DNA of 29,352 nucleotides from CAYRVX01 sp964642165 (GTDB lineage Bacteria; Planctomycetota; Phycisphaerae; SM23-33): NCBI GenBank assembly GCA_964642165.1, contig CAZXOC010000066.1, forward strand, positions 1 to 29,352. Direction: 5' to 3'. The notes under the pieces are model-generated. The model was not told where the DNA came from. It saw only the letters and a list, made by a program, of their open reading frames with translations, and did no database searches. Positions 14,750 through 23,109 of the stretch are shown piece by piece. Each line of letters starts with the position of its first letter. Positions within the stretch are counted from its first letter, which is position 1. Both the position numbers and the translations under genes were made by a program.

Positions 14750-17389
14750 ATGCCCCCGGACGCTGCCGCAATCCGACCGGGCGAACCGGCTGCCGCCGCA
14801 GAGCGCCGGTGGTTCCTCGCGGCCCTGACGGCCCTGGCCGCGGCCGCCTTCTGCGCCACGTTCACCCACGTCTACAACTACGACATCTTCTGGCACCTCG
14901 CCTCGGGGCGGTGGATGCTGGAGCACCTCTCGGTCCTCGGGACCGATCCGTTCAGCGTCGATCCCGAGCCGCGATGGGTGAACGTCCATTGGCTCTTCCA
15001 GGTCCTCGTCACGCTGCTCCATGCCGTCGGCGGCTTCGGCGCGCTGAGCCTGCTGAAGGCCCTGCTCGCGGCGGGCGCGATGGTGCTGTTCGCCTTCGCC
15101 CTGCGCGGGCGGGCGCCGGCGGCCTGGCTGGTGCTGTGCGGGCTGGCGATGCTCCTCGTCATCGAGACGCGGATGCGCGTCCGCCCGGAGGCGTTCACGA
15201 TCCTGTTCCTGACGGTCACGATCGTCCTGGTCGAGGGCGTGCGGCGCGGCGGCTCGACGAGGCGCCTCTGGGTCCTCGTGCCCCTGATGGCCGCGTGGGT
15301 CAACATGCACGGTCTGTATCTTCTCGGCCCCGCGCTGTTCTGGTCGGGCGTGCTGGGCGCGGCGGTCGATCGCCGCCTCGGGCGAGGAACGCCCAGCCCC
15401 CTCGCGACACCGCGCGCCGCGGTCCCCCTGGCGCTGGCCACCGCGGCGTGCCTGCTGTCGCCGTGGCCCCTGGAAGCCGCGGCGCAGCCCCTGCTGCTGT
15501 GGACGCGGATCTCGGGGCAGAAGGCGGCCTTCAGCCAGGGCGTCTCGGAGTTCCTCCCGACGTGGCAGTCGCCGTACCACCTGATCGCGGCGGGGGCGAT
15601 CGTGCTGCCGGCCGTCGCGGTGTGCGCAGCGAGGTGGCGGCGAGCGCCGATGGGCCACTTCGTGTGGTTGGCGGCCTTCGCCGCGCTGGCCCTGCCGGCC
15701 AGGCGGAACGTGGCCCTGGCCGGGCCCGTCTGCGGCTACCTGCTGGCGCTGCACGGCGGGACCCTGTTCCGATCGGCCGCCGCGGGGTGGGGCCGCCCGG
15801 CGGGCCTTCGCCGCCTCGGGCGGGCGCTGAACGCCGGCGCCGTGCTGCTGGCCGCCGCAGGCTGCGTCGCCTGCGGGACCGAGTGGATCTTCCGCGTCCG
15901 GAAGATCCATCGCCGCTTCGGCCCGGGCCTGTACCGGGCGCACTACCCCATCGACGTCGCACGCCGCCTCGGACGGCTCGGCGCGGCGGGCGAGATCTTC
16001 TGCGAGAACTGGGGAGACGCGGGCACGTTCCTCTACCACAGCCGCCCGCGACGCGTCTGGATGGACGGGCGCCTGGAGGCCCACCCCTTCCGCCGCTACC
16101 TCAGCCAGGGGCGGATCTCCCGGGCCCTGAAGGACCCCAACGCCTTCGCGCGCGCGATGCGGCGCGAGGAGGAGCAGGCCAAGGGCGTTTCGGCCCTGCG
16201 CTTCTTCTACGTCAAGGCCCTGTCGCGCGAGCACGTCACGGCGATGTCGCAGAGCGGCGACTTCCGCCTGCTGTTCGTGGACACGACGGGCGCGTGCTTC
16301 GCGCGGACGACCTGGCGGGATCCCACGCCGGGCGCCCCGGGCGAGCCGCTGCCCGCCGGGACCAACCTGAACGACCACGATCGGCCCCTCGCGCCGGACA
16401 TGCGCGTCGGCGGCCTGGCGCCGGAACCTCGCCGCTGGTATCGACAGAACCCGCCGTCGCGGAAGCTGCCCCTGGGCACCATGTTCCTCTGGCTCGGCTG
16501 GCAGGAGCCCCGCCGACCGCGTCGCGCGCCCGACCCGCTGCGGGACCGCTGCACGCTCCTCGCGATTCGCTACCTGACGGCCGCCCGCGCCGAGGGCCTC
16601 GCCGACGCGGCAACCGTCACGGGCCTGCTCGCCGTCGCCCACCAGCAGCGGGCGCTGCAGGAACGCGCGATCCGCTCCGCGGCCGTGCCGCTCGACTTCC
16701 ACTCCGCCCGCGCCCTGTACCTGTACCGCCGGCTCGACCTGTCGGACCTCGACGACTACGACACGCGCCAGTTCGCCGCCCAACACGTGGCGGCCCTGGT
16801 TCGCGCCGGGCAGTTCGACGCCGCGGAACGAGCCGCCCGCACGCTGGTCCGGAAGTTGCCTCGCGGCCTTCCCGCCGAGGAGCAGGCCGGCTACGAGGCG
16901 CTGTGCCGCTGGGTGGCCTCCGCCGTGGGCGCCAGCCGGCGGAGGGCGGGCGAGCTGAAGCTGCCCCCCCTCGAGCGCGCCCGCGCCCTGGCGGGGCCGG
17001 ATGTCTGCCTTCCCGAGCAGGCCATCGCCGAGCTGCGGGCCGCGCCTCCGACGCCGGATGCCCGCCTGCTCCTCGGCGACCTGCTGCTCAACCGCGGCAG
17101 CGTCGAGGGCGCCAGGCGAGTCTACCAGTCCCTGCAGGCCCCGAGGGGCCGGGGCGGCGCGCTTCGCCTTCGCCGCCTGCTCTGCGACCTCGTGTCAGGC
17201 CGCTTCTTCGAGGACGGTCCGGCCGCCCCTCCCGGCCCGGCGGAGGCGTATTACCAGGCCCTCCGCCTGGAGCTGGTGGGCAGGTACGAAGCGGCCCTGC
17301 GTGTGCTTCGCGAGGCCCGGCCGGAGGACGAGCAGCTTGCCGGGCTGGTCGGTCGACTGCGATCCCGCCTGGCACGACCGCCGTCGTGA
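14750..17389 (+). CDS. Multi-pass membrane protein, GT-C glycosyltransferase-like, with helical C-terminal half
   Basis: This 879-aa protein is of unknown function. Residues about 20-420 hold roughly nine or ten hydrophobic helices. The first ends in NYDIFWHLASGRWML with a following GTDPFS, an acidic first-loop motif as in GT-C (lipid-phosphate sugar) transferases and PMT-like proteins. Further helices include LLKALLAAGAMVLFAFALRG and FTILFLTVTIVLVEGV. Residues about 430-620 form a soluble domain (FCENWGDAGTFLYH, VWMDGRLEAHPFRRYLSQG). Residues 620-879 are Arg/Ala-rich helices with TPR-like character. The ATG is supported by the start of hydrophobic sequence only; the ribosome-binding site is weak. 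It converges on plsY with a 13-bp gap. It may glycosylate envelope components, but this is a guess. Confidence 0.75.
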   Translation: MPPDAAAIRPGEPAAAAERRWFLAALTALAAAAFCATFTHVYNYDIFWHLASGRWMLEHLSVLGTDPFSVDPEPRWVNVHWLFQVLVTLLHAVGGFGALSLLKALLAAGAMVLFAFALRGRAPAAWLVLCGLAMLLVIETRMRVRPEAFTILFLTVTIVLVEGVRRGGSTRRLWVLVPLMAAWVNMHGLYLLGPALFWSGVLGAAVDRRLGRGTPSPLATPRAAVPLALATAACLLSPWPLEAAAQPLLLWTRISGQKAAFSQGVSEFLPTWQSPYHLIAAGAIVLPAVAVCAARWRRAPMGHFVWLAAFAALALPARRNVALAGPVCGYLLALHGGTLFRSAAAGWGRPAGLRRLGRALNAGAVLLAAAGCVACGTEWIFRVRKIHRRFGPGLYRAHYPIDVARRLGRLGAAGEIFCENWGDAGTFLYHSRPRRVWMDGRLEAHPFRRYLSQGRISRALKDPNAFARAMRREEEQAKGVSALRFFYVKALSREHVTAMSQSGDFRLLFVDTTGACFARTTWRDPTPGAPGEPLPAGTNLNDHDRPLAPDMRVGGLAPEPRRWYRQNPPSRKLPLGTMFLWLGWQEPRRPRRAPDPLRDRCTLLAIRYLTAARAEGLADAATVTGLLAVAHQQRALQERAIRSAAVPLDFHSARALYLYRRLDLSDLDDYDTRQFAAQHVAALVRAGQFDAAERAARTLVRKLPRGLPAEEQAGYEALCRWVASAVGASRRRAGELKLPPLERARALAGPDVCLPEQAIAELRAAPPTPDARLLLGDLLLNRGSVEGARRVYQSLQAPRGRGGALRLRRLLCDLVSGRFFEDGPAAPPGPAEAYYQALRLELVGRYEAALRVLREARPEDEQLAGLVGRLRSRLARPPS

Positions 17390-17402
17390 GGTCTCCCGGC
17401 GG

Positions 17403-18092
17403 CTATTCCGGCGTGGCGGCCCGGGGCGTCGGGGGTTTCTTGCGCCCGATCTTGTTCTCGGTGCCGGTCAGCAGGCGGGCGACGTTGGCGCGGTGGCGCA
17501 GGAGGATCAGCAGGACCATCAGGGCGGCGAAGACGCCCATGGGCCAAAGCGCCGTCGGCGGCCAGTTCCACGCCGCGAAGAGCGGTAGGAACGCGACGGC
17601 CGCCGTGATGCTGCCCACCGAGACGTAGCGGCTGGCGAGCGTCACGACGATCCAGATGCCCAGGGCGATCAGCCCCGCGCCGGTGAAGTACGGCCAGACG
17701 CCCAGCACCACGCCGAGCGCCGTCGCCACGCCCTTGCCGCCGCGGAACTTCAGCCAGAAGCTGAGCACGTGCCCGGCGATGGCCCCGCAGCCGGTCAGCA
17801 GCCAGGCCGTCTGCCGCAGGAGCCCCGGCACGGGCGCGGCGTCTCGCCAGCGGATGAGCCAGCCGACCAGCAGCACGGGCAGCAGGCCCTTGCTCACGTC
17901 GAGAAGGAAGCACAGGTACCCCCACGCCCGCCCGCAGACGCGCCCGCAGTTGGTGGCGCCCACGTTCCCGCTGCCGTGCTTGCGCAGGTCGATGCCCTTC
18001 GACCGCGCGATGATCACCCCGAACGGGGTCGAGCCGATCACGTACGCCGCCAGCGGGCACAGCACCAGCAGGATGAGGGGGTGGTCGATCAT
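17403..18092 (-). CDS. plsY: Glycerol-3-phosphate acyltransferase PlsY
   Basis: This 229-aa inner-membrane enzyme transfers the acyl group from acyl-phosphate to glycerol 3-phosphate, the first step of phospholipid synthesis. Family marks are GSTPFGVIIARSKGIDLRKH, GSGNVGATN near residue 45, LDVSKGLLPVLL, and the FRGGKGVATALGV motif 3. Five or more hydrophobic helices are visible and the basic tail ends in RKKPPTPRAATPE. The ATG at 18092 overlaps the stop of the upstream glycosyltransferase gene (ATGA), tying lipid synthesis to the LPS-core cluster. Confidence 0.93.
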   Translation of the reverse strand: MIDHPLILLVLCPLAAYVIGSTPFGVIIARSKGIDLRKHGSGNVGATNCGRVCGRAWGYLCFLLDVSKGLLPVLLVGWLIRWRDAAPVPGLLRQTAWLLTGCGAIAGHVLSFWLKFRGGKGVATALGVVLGVWPYFTGAGLIALGIWIVVTLASRYVSVGSITAAVAFLPLFAAWNWPPTALWPMGVFAALMVLLILLRHRANVARLLTGTENKIGRKKPPTPRAATPE

Positions 18093-19243
18093 TCTCTCGC
18101 GGCCACCTCCTCGTAGGCCTCGAGCAGCTCGTCCACGTGGCGCTGCATGCTGAGGCCGTCGGCCACCTCGTAGCAGGCCAGGGAGCGCTCCTTCCGCCGG
18201 CCGGCGTCCGCCAGCTCCTCCATGGCCTTGACGATCGCCTCCGTGTCGCGGGGCGAGCTGACGACGATCCCGGCGCCGCGGGCAAGCGCTTCGGCCGCGC
18301 CGTTGTAGACGGTCGTGATCGACGGGATGCCCCAGCGGGTGGCCTCGAGCACGACGCGGCTGCACGGGTCGTACCAGCTCAGCAGGAGGCACGCGTCGGC
18401 AGCCGCGTACCACCGGAAGACGTCCGCCGTCGGGCCGACCAGGACCACCTGCTTGCCCACGCGGCGTTTCCGCGCCTGCCAGCGGAAGCGCCCCGCGTCC
18501 TTGCGCCCGACGGCGACGAGCTTCGCGCCGGGCGAGCCGCCCGGGGAGCGGTACCACTGCGCGAAGGCGTCGATCGCCTCGGCAACGCCCTTGAGCTCGA
18601 AGTTCCTGGCGACGGTCAGGAACACCGGGCTGCCCGGGCCCGCGCCGATGCGTTCGCGGAGCTCGTCGCGCCACTGCCGCCGCGTCTGGTCGCTGACCTC
18701 GGGCACGTCCACGGCGTTGTAGATCACCCGAACGTTCTCGCTGCGGGCGTAGTAGTGCATGAACTCCCGCCCGACCATCTCGCTGACGGCCAGGCAGAGC
18801 GTCTTGCGGTCGGCGACCAGCTTCCGCTCCAGCCGCGCCATCTTGCGGCGGTGGAGGTTCCACGGCTGGGCCAGCGTGGCGAGGAAGCGCCGCCAGCCCC
18901 TTCGCCTTCGGAGGCTCGCGGCCGCCTGGGCCCCCACCAGCCCGCCGCGGGGCTGGTAGACGTTCGCGCCGGGGATCGGCAGCGTGGCGTGGACGATGTC
19001 GAACCCGCCCTTTTCGGCGGCCCCGCGGACCGACCGGGCGAAGCTGGCCAGCCGGGCGGTTCGATCCCGCCCGCCGGCCTTGAGCGGCTCGATTCGCACG
19101 CCCTCGCAGGCGTCCTGGCAGCGCTGGCAGAAGACGGTCACCTCCTGCCCGCGCCGGGCCAGCTCCGAGGCGATCTGGGCGGTGGAGGCCTCGCGCCCGC
19201 CGCGGAGCGGGTCGAACGTCTCGATGACCAGCGCGATCTTCAT
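18089..19243 (-). CDS. GT4-family glycosyltransferase, likely LPS core
   Basis: This 384-aa GT-B transferase opens with MKIALVIETFDPLRGGREAS, the typical first Rossmann strand and glycine loop. The C-terminal donor half includes FLTVARNFELKGVAEAIDAF, LVGPTADVFRWYAAADACLL and the E-x7-E donor signature (ACLLLSWYDPCSRVVLEATR). The short protein and the SWYDPCSRVVLEA segment resemble WaaG-like LPS-core transferases. Overlaps of 4 bp with the kinase gene upstream (19240-19243) and plsY downstream place it in a tightly coupled envelope operon. The precise sugar is unknown. Confidence 0.88.
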   Translation of the reverse strand: MKIALVIETFDPLRGGREASTAQIASELARRGQEVTVFCQRCQDACEGVRIEPLKAGGRDRTARLASFARSVRGAAEKGGFDIVHATLPIPGANVYQPRGGLVGAQAAASLRRRRGWRRFLATLAQPWNLHRRKMARLERKLVADRKTLCLAVSEMVGREFMHYYARSENVRVIYNAVDVPEVSDQTRRQWRDELRERIGAGPGSPVFLTVARNFELKGVAEAIDAFAQWYRSPGGSPGAKLVAVGRKDAGRFRWQARKRRVGKQVVLVGPTADVFRWYAAADACLLLSWYDPCSRVVLEATRWGIPSITTVYNGAAEALARGAGIVVSSPRDTEAIVKAMEELADAGRRKERSLACYEVADGLSMQRHVDELLEAYEEVAARE

Positions 19244-20067
19244 CGGGTCGTGCCTCGGCCTCGGGCCCGCCGCCGCTCGGCCCGGCGGCGGATGGACGCC
19301 ACCTTCCGGTCGACGGCCTCGTCGACCGCGCGCCGACCGCGCGGACCGACGCCGGGCAGGTACTCGCCCAAGAACGTCTGCCAGAACGCCGCCACCCAGC
19401 CCGGGGGCATCGAGTACTTCAACTGCGCCAGGTCCTTCACGTACCACCGGAACCGGCGCCAGCGCGGCGAGAACATCCTCGCCAGGTCGATCAGGTACAC
19501 CCGCGGACGCCCGCCCGTCTCGTCCAGGAACACGTGCGAGGCGTACAGGTCGCGGTGGACGTGCCCGGCGTCGTGCAGCGCGCGGACCAGTCGGGCCAGC
19601 CGCTTCGTGACGGCGGCGGCGGCCCCGTCCCCCGCGTGGCGGCGGAGGAAGCCCTCGAAGCATCTCTCCAGCGCGTCGCCGGGCACGGCCGTGACGATCA
19701 GGTAGCTGCGCCGCGCGCCCAGGACGCAGGGCTCCTCGCCGCAGCAGACCGCTTCCATGGTCGCCACGCCGGCGGCCCGGGCGGCCCGGATGTTCTCGTA
19801 CTCGATGCGCCCCGCGCTGCGCCGCCGCCCGTGCACCACCCAGCGGCGCAGCGCCGCGCCGAGCGGCTGCGCGCCGTAGCGCTTGAGGTACAGCACGTGC
19901 GTTGGCCCCCCGGGCTCGGCGACGCGCAGGCGCGTCCGCCGCCGCCGGCCCAGGCCCGGCTTGCGGAGATCCTCGCCGCCGTCGTAGGCAAACGCGCCCT
20001 CGACGCTGTCGAGCCCTTCCCGCCGCAGGGCCGCCCGGAGTCCCTCGGCGACCGTCCCGCCGCTCAT
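19240..20067 (-). CDS. LPS kinase-like protein (WaaP/Kdo kinase family)
   Basis: This 275-aa protein-kinase-like fold is related to WaaP/InaA/KdkA enzymes that phosphorylate LPS inner-core sugars. The catalytic loop is LHDAGHVHRDLYASHVFLD with the His-Arg-Asp triad, and the metal-binding Asp is in VYLIDLARM. The N-lobe carries VLYLKRYG (the ATP-anchoring lysine) and the helix RIEYENIRAARAAGVATMEA. A basic Arg-rich tail ends the protein. It overlaps the heptosyltransferase gene by 4 bp upstream and the GT4 gene by 4 bp downstream. The start at 20067 is the only one that keeps the family N-terminus. Confidence 0.88.
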   Translation of the reverse strand: MSGGTVAEGLRAALRREGLDSVEGAFAYDGGEDLRKPGLGRRRRTRLRVAEPGGPTHVLYLKRYGAQPLGAALRRWVVHGRRRSAGRIEYENIRAARAAGVATMEAVCCGEEPCVLGARRSYLIVTAVPGDALERCFEGFLRRHAGDGAAAAVTKRLARLVRALHDAGHVHRDLYASHVFLDETGGRPRVYLIDLARMFSPRWRRFRWYVKDLAQLKYSMPPGWVAAFWQTFLGEYLPGVGPRGRRAVDEAVDRKVASIRRRAERRRARGRGTTR

Positions 20068-21149
20068 GGGGCGCCCTCCGCGGCGCCGACCGCGGCGTCC
20101 AGCAGCTCCGCGGCGCCGGCGTAGACCCTCTCCGGCGTGATCTGCTCCATGCACCGGTGGTACGCCGGCCCGGCAGGCTGGGCACAGAGCTTCTTCTGGC
20201 ACGGGCTGCACGACACGTCCACCCGGACGATCCGCTCGCGAGGGTAGTCGATGCGGCTCCACTCGGGGTCCGTGCTGCCGAAGACGGTCACTACGCCGAC
20301 GCCCATGGCCGCGCCGAGATGACGCGCCCCCGTGTCGTTCGTCACCAGCAGGTCGCAGCGCTTCAGCAGCGCCTTCAGGAGCCCGAGCGTGTTGTCGCGG
20401 CCGGCGAAGCTGACGGCCGGCTCGTGGCGCATCGCCTCGGCGACCCAGGCGGCGACGTGCCGCTCGGAGGGAGCGGCGTTGAGGATGACCGCGGCCCCGC
20501 GGCGCTCGATGAGCAGGTCGGCCAGGGCCGCATACCGCCACGCCGCCCACATCTTGCTGGTCCCGAAGCTCGCGCCCGGGTTGAGCATGACGAGCGGGCG
20601 GGCGGTCTCGGCGCGGGCCTCGCGGAGCAGGGCGTCGGCGGCCTGCACGTCGCTCGGCGAGACGGGCAGCGACATCGTCATCGAGCCCATCGGCACGCCC
20701 AGGCGCGCGACGAGGTCCGCGTAGTAGCGCCGCGCGGAGATCGGCCGGAGGCGGCCGTTCTCGCTCCGCGGGGGGGGCACGGCGTCGGTGAGCAGCCAGC
20801 GGCGCCCGTCGCGGGCGTAGCCGATCACGCGCCTCGACCCGCCCATCCTCGCCGCCAGGGCGGTCCGGAAGCTGTTCGGCAGCAGCACGGCGAGACCCGG
20901 GCGGCGCCTCCGCAGGTGGCGGGCCAGCCGCAGCAGGTCCCCGGGCCCCGGCGACGGAGACGAGGCGTCGCAGATGGCGTCGTCGGCGCAGGGCGTCCCG
21001 GCCAGCGTCGCCAGGGCCGTCGGGCGGCCGACGTAGGTGATGCGGGCCTCGCGGAAATGCGCCCGCAGGGCGCGGAGCGCCGGCGTGGCCATGACGACGT
21101 CGCCAACCCAGTTGGGCAGGAACACCGCGATGCTCCGAGGCCGCACCAT
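20064..21149 (-). CDS. waaF: GT9 lipopolysaccharide heptosyltransferase (WaaF-like)
   Basis: This 361-aa ADP-heptose:LPS heptosyltransferase family protein probably builds the inner core of LPS at the inner membrane. Hallmarks are IAVFLPNWVGDVVMATPALR, LLPNSFRTALAARMGGSRRV, YYADLVARLG, and the donor-site LVTNDTGARHLGAAMGVGVV with FGSTDPEWSR. A CSPCQKKLC cysteine cluster near residue 330 is common in WaaF-type proteins. The ATG at 21149 was chosen as the family N-terminus; an in-frame extension upstream to 22055 reads as another gene's shadow. It probably follows the lipoprotein gene on one transcript. Heptosyltransferase I versus II is not settled. Confidence 0.88.
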   Translation of the reverse strand: MVRPRSIAVFLPNWVGDVVMATPALRALRAHFREARITYVGRPTALATLAGTPCADDAICDASSPSPGPGDLLRLARHLRRRRPGLAVLLPNSFRTALAARMGGSRRVIGYARDGRRWLLTDAVPPPRSENGRLRPISARRYYADLVARLGVPMGSMTMSLPVSPSDVQAADALLREARAETARPLVMLNPGASFGTSKMWAAWRYAALADLLIERRGAAVILNAAPSERHVAAWVAEAMRHEPAVSFAGRDNTLGLLKALLKRCDLLVTNDTGARHLGAAMGVGVVTVFGSTDPEWSRIDYPRERIVRVDVSCSPCQKKLCAQPAGPAYHRCMEQITPERVYAGAAELLDAAVGAAEGAP

Positions 21150-21202
21150 GTGGTTCTTCCACCCCTCCGCCGACGAGGGGACAGGCCGCGCGGGCCGCCG
21201 CG

Positions 21203-22027
21203 CTACGGGCCCCGGGCCGCGAGGTCCGCCCAGGAGTTCCGCCGGATGAGCCGGGTGGTGACCTCCACGGGCGTGCGGCCGACCAGGAGAACGTTCAGGC
21301 CCGCTCCGGCGAAGGCCTCGGCGGCCAGCTTCGCGTCGCACACGCCCAGGTCCATCTTCGGGAACAGCTTGCGGAGCTCGGGCAGTTGGCTCACCAGGCG
21401 GCTCTCGACGACGACGCGAGGCAGCCGGAACCGCCCCTCCCGCACGATGTGCCAGCGCTGCTGCTGCCAGGCCAGGACGGGCCCGTCGGGGTAGCCCGCC
21501 CGTTCGAGCATCTTGTGCGTCTCGGCGTGGCGCCGGGTGGACCGCCGCGTCAGGTAGAGGACCTTGGCCGACGCCGCCAGGGCCCGCAGCGCGCGGGAGC
21601 CCTGGGCGCTGCTGCCGAGCGTCAGGCCCGGCAAGCAGTCCATGTCCACGGCGATGACGGGGCGGTTCGGGTCCCACGCGTAGACGGGGGCCTCCGCGAC
21701 GACCTCGTCCCCGAAGCGGTCCAGGTGGATGACCCGCAGCCGGTAGCGCCCGGGCCTGGCCGGGACGGAGACCGCCGTGCCCGCGTAGCCGAGCTTGTCG
21801 GTGAACGCGCCCCTCTGCTTCTCCTCGGCGACGCCGAACCGCATCGGGGCGTCCTTCACCGCCGGGGCCAGCACGAAGAAGTCGTTGCGCTGGAGGCGCA
21901 CGATCGCCGTGGTCTGCCCGCCGGCGCGGGCGACCTGGTCCGGCACGGTCAGGATGTACTGCCCCCCGCAGCCACTCGCCGCGGCGAGGGCAGCCAGCAC
22001 CATGCCAGTCGCACAACTGCGGCCCAT
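21203..22027 (-). CDS. Predicted outer-envelope lipoprotein with HAD/LNS2-like domain
   Basis: This 274-aa protein has a lipobox with the modified Cys20 (AAASGC). Residues about 25-115 look like an Ig-like beta domain (VARAGGQTTAIVRLQRNDFF, PGRYRLRVIH). The rest looks like a HAD-type domain of the lipin/LNS2/App1 group: Asp128-x-Asp130 in VIAVDMDCL, a Thr/Arg motif VLYLTRRSTRRHAETHKML, and a late acidic segment KMDLGVCDAKLAAEAFAGAG. App1-like enzymes dephosphorylate lipids, so a lipid phosphatase at the envelope is possible but not shown. The ribosome-binding site is GGAGG. It sits directly behind a good promoter and heads the LPS/PlsY gene run. Confidence 0.7.
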   Translation of the reverse strand: MGRSCATGMVLAALAAASGCGGQYILTVPDQVARAGGQTTAIVRLQRNDFFVLAPAVKDAPMRFGVAEEKQRGAFTDKLGYAGTAVSVPARPGRYRLRVIHLDRFGDEVVAEAPVYAWDPNRPVIAVDMDCLPGLTLGSSAQGSRALRALAASAKVLYLTRRSTRRHAETHKMLERAGYPDGPVLAWQQQRWHIVREGRFRLPRVVVESRLVSQLPELRKLFPKMDLGVCDAKLAAEAFAGAGLNVLLVGRTPVEVTTRLIRRNSWADLAARGP

Positions 22028-22046
22028 CGGTCACCTCCGGCGGCTC

Positions 22047-22075
22047 ATTAGGCACGAGCAGGATCGGTTTGTCAA
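22047..22075 (-). promoter_or_regulatory. Promoter of the envelope gene cluster
   Basis: On the minus strand TTGACA (22075-22070), a 17-bp spacer and CCTAAT (22052-22047) precede the lipoprotein ATG at 22027, with GGAGG between. The -35 is perfect; the -10 matches 4/6 but lacks the leading TA. It would drive the lipoprotein, heptosyltransferase, kinase, GT4 and plsY genes. Confidence 0.5.
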
Positions 22076-22246
22076 ATGCCCGGGCGCGTCTCCCCCCGGG
22101 CCGGGAGAGCCGGTCGGCGGCGGAGGGCGGAGGCGGCCGGAGGGCCCACCGACGCGAAGGTTGACGCTTTCCTCCCCCGGCTCGGTGCGATAGACTGCCG
22201 CGCGGCGTGGAGGCAGCCGCCGCGGACCGGGGGCAGTGGAGCCGTC

Positions 22247-23014
22247 ATGGACGAGACAGCGCAGTTCATTGACCAGGACACGTGGCGCGTCTTCCGGATC
22301 ATGAGCGAATTCGTGGAGGGCTTCGAGACGATGTCCCGCATCGGGCCGGCGGTCAGCGTCTTCGGCTCCTCGCGAACGCCGCGGTCCCACCCCGAGTACC
22401 GCCGGGCCCGCAAGCTGGGGGCCATGCTCGCCGAGCGCGGCTTCGCGACGATCACCGGCGGCGGGCCGGGCGTCATGGAGGCCGCCAACCGCGGCGCCCA
22501 CGACGCCCGCGGCGTGAGCGTCGGGCTGAACATCACGCTGCCCCACGAGCAGCACGCCAACCCCTGGGCGAACGTCCGCCTGGACTTCCGCTACTTCTTC
22601 GCCCGCCTGATGATGTTCGTCAAGTACGCCAACGCGTTCGTGTGCTTCCCCGGCGGGTTCGGGACGCTGCACGAGTTCTTCAACTCCATGACGCTCATCC
22701 AGACGGAGAAGACCCAGCCGTTCCCGGTCGTCCTGATCGGGCGGAGCTACTGGCGAGGGCTGCGGGACTGGATCGAGAAATCGATGCTGAAGAGCAGCTA
22801 TCCGAGGATCTCGCCGCAAGACCTGGAGCTGTTTCGCATCACCAACAGCCTCCGCGAGACGGTCGCCATCATCGAAGAGGCGTGCGAAAGGCAGTTGGCT
22901 CGCCAACAGGCGGGGATCCCGATCGGCCCGCGCCGCCCCACCGCGGAGGGCACGTTCATGGGCCAGCCGGTCCGGATCGACCGCCGCCCGCGCCGAGCCG
23001 GGGACCCCGCCTGA
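22247..23014 (+). CDS. LOG-family (TIGR00730-like) Rossmann-fold nucleotide hydrolase
   Basis: This 255-aa protein belongs to the LONELY-GUY/YgdH family often misnamed lysine decarboxylase. Key motifs are VSVFGSSRTPRSHPEYRRA, ITGGGPGVMEAANRGAHD, and the active-site CFPGGFGTLHEFF with catalytic Glu. Members hydrolyse the N-glycosidic bond of nucleoside 5'-monophosphates, releasing ribose 5-phosphate. The ATG at 22247 has GTGGAG 7 nt upstream and matches the family start; an in-frame extension to 22076 is unlikely. It stands alone, divergent from the envelope cluster. A trailing Arg/Pro-rich tail follows the conserved core. Confidence 0.92.
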   Translation: MDETAQFIDQDTWRVFRIMSEFVEGFETMSRIGPAVSVFGSSRTPRSHPEYRRARKLGAMLAERGFATITGGGPGVMEAANRGAHDARGVSVGLNITLPHEQHANPWANVRLDFRYFFARLMMFVKYANAFVCFPGGFGTLHEFFNSMTLIQTEKTQPFPVVLIGRSYWRGLRDWIEKSMLKSSYPRISPQDLELFRITNSLRETVAIIEEACERQLARQQAGIPIGPRRPTAEGTFMGQPVRIDRRPRRAGDPA

Positions 23015-23045
23015 CCGCCCGGGACCCGAACGTGAGCGCATAGAA

Positions 23046-23074
23046 ACGGAGCCCGCTCGGGAGGCGGACTCCGT
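23046..23074. terminator. Hairpin between convergent LOG and PEP-CTERM genes
   Basis: ACGGAG (23046-23051) pairs with CTCCGT (23069-23074), with further CCGC/GCGG pairing inside. On the minus strand a short TTTCT follows. It is a plausible bidirectional terminator with weak T-runs. Confidence 0.45.
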
Positions 23075-23109
23075 CGGTCTATCTCATGCCGGGGGAGAGG
23101 ATCGGCTTC

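Noticed and set aside
13898..16786. 962-aa minus-strand frame opposite the membrane protein
   Set aside because: Composition is Arg/Gly/Gln-rich shadow; the plus frame has membrane helices and a coherent domain layout.
13522..17628. 1368-aa plus-strand frame
   Set aside because: It spans several real genes on both strands with no family motif; high-GC frame-three shadow.
22150..22200. TTGACG ... TAGACT as promoter of the LOG gene
   Set aside because: Spacing is about 24 bp, too long for sigma-70.
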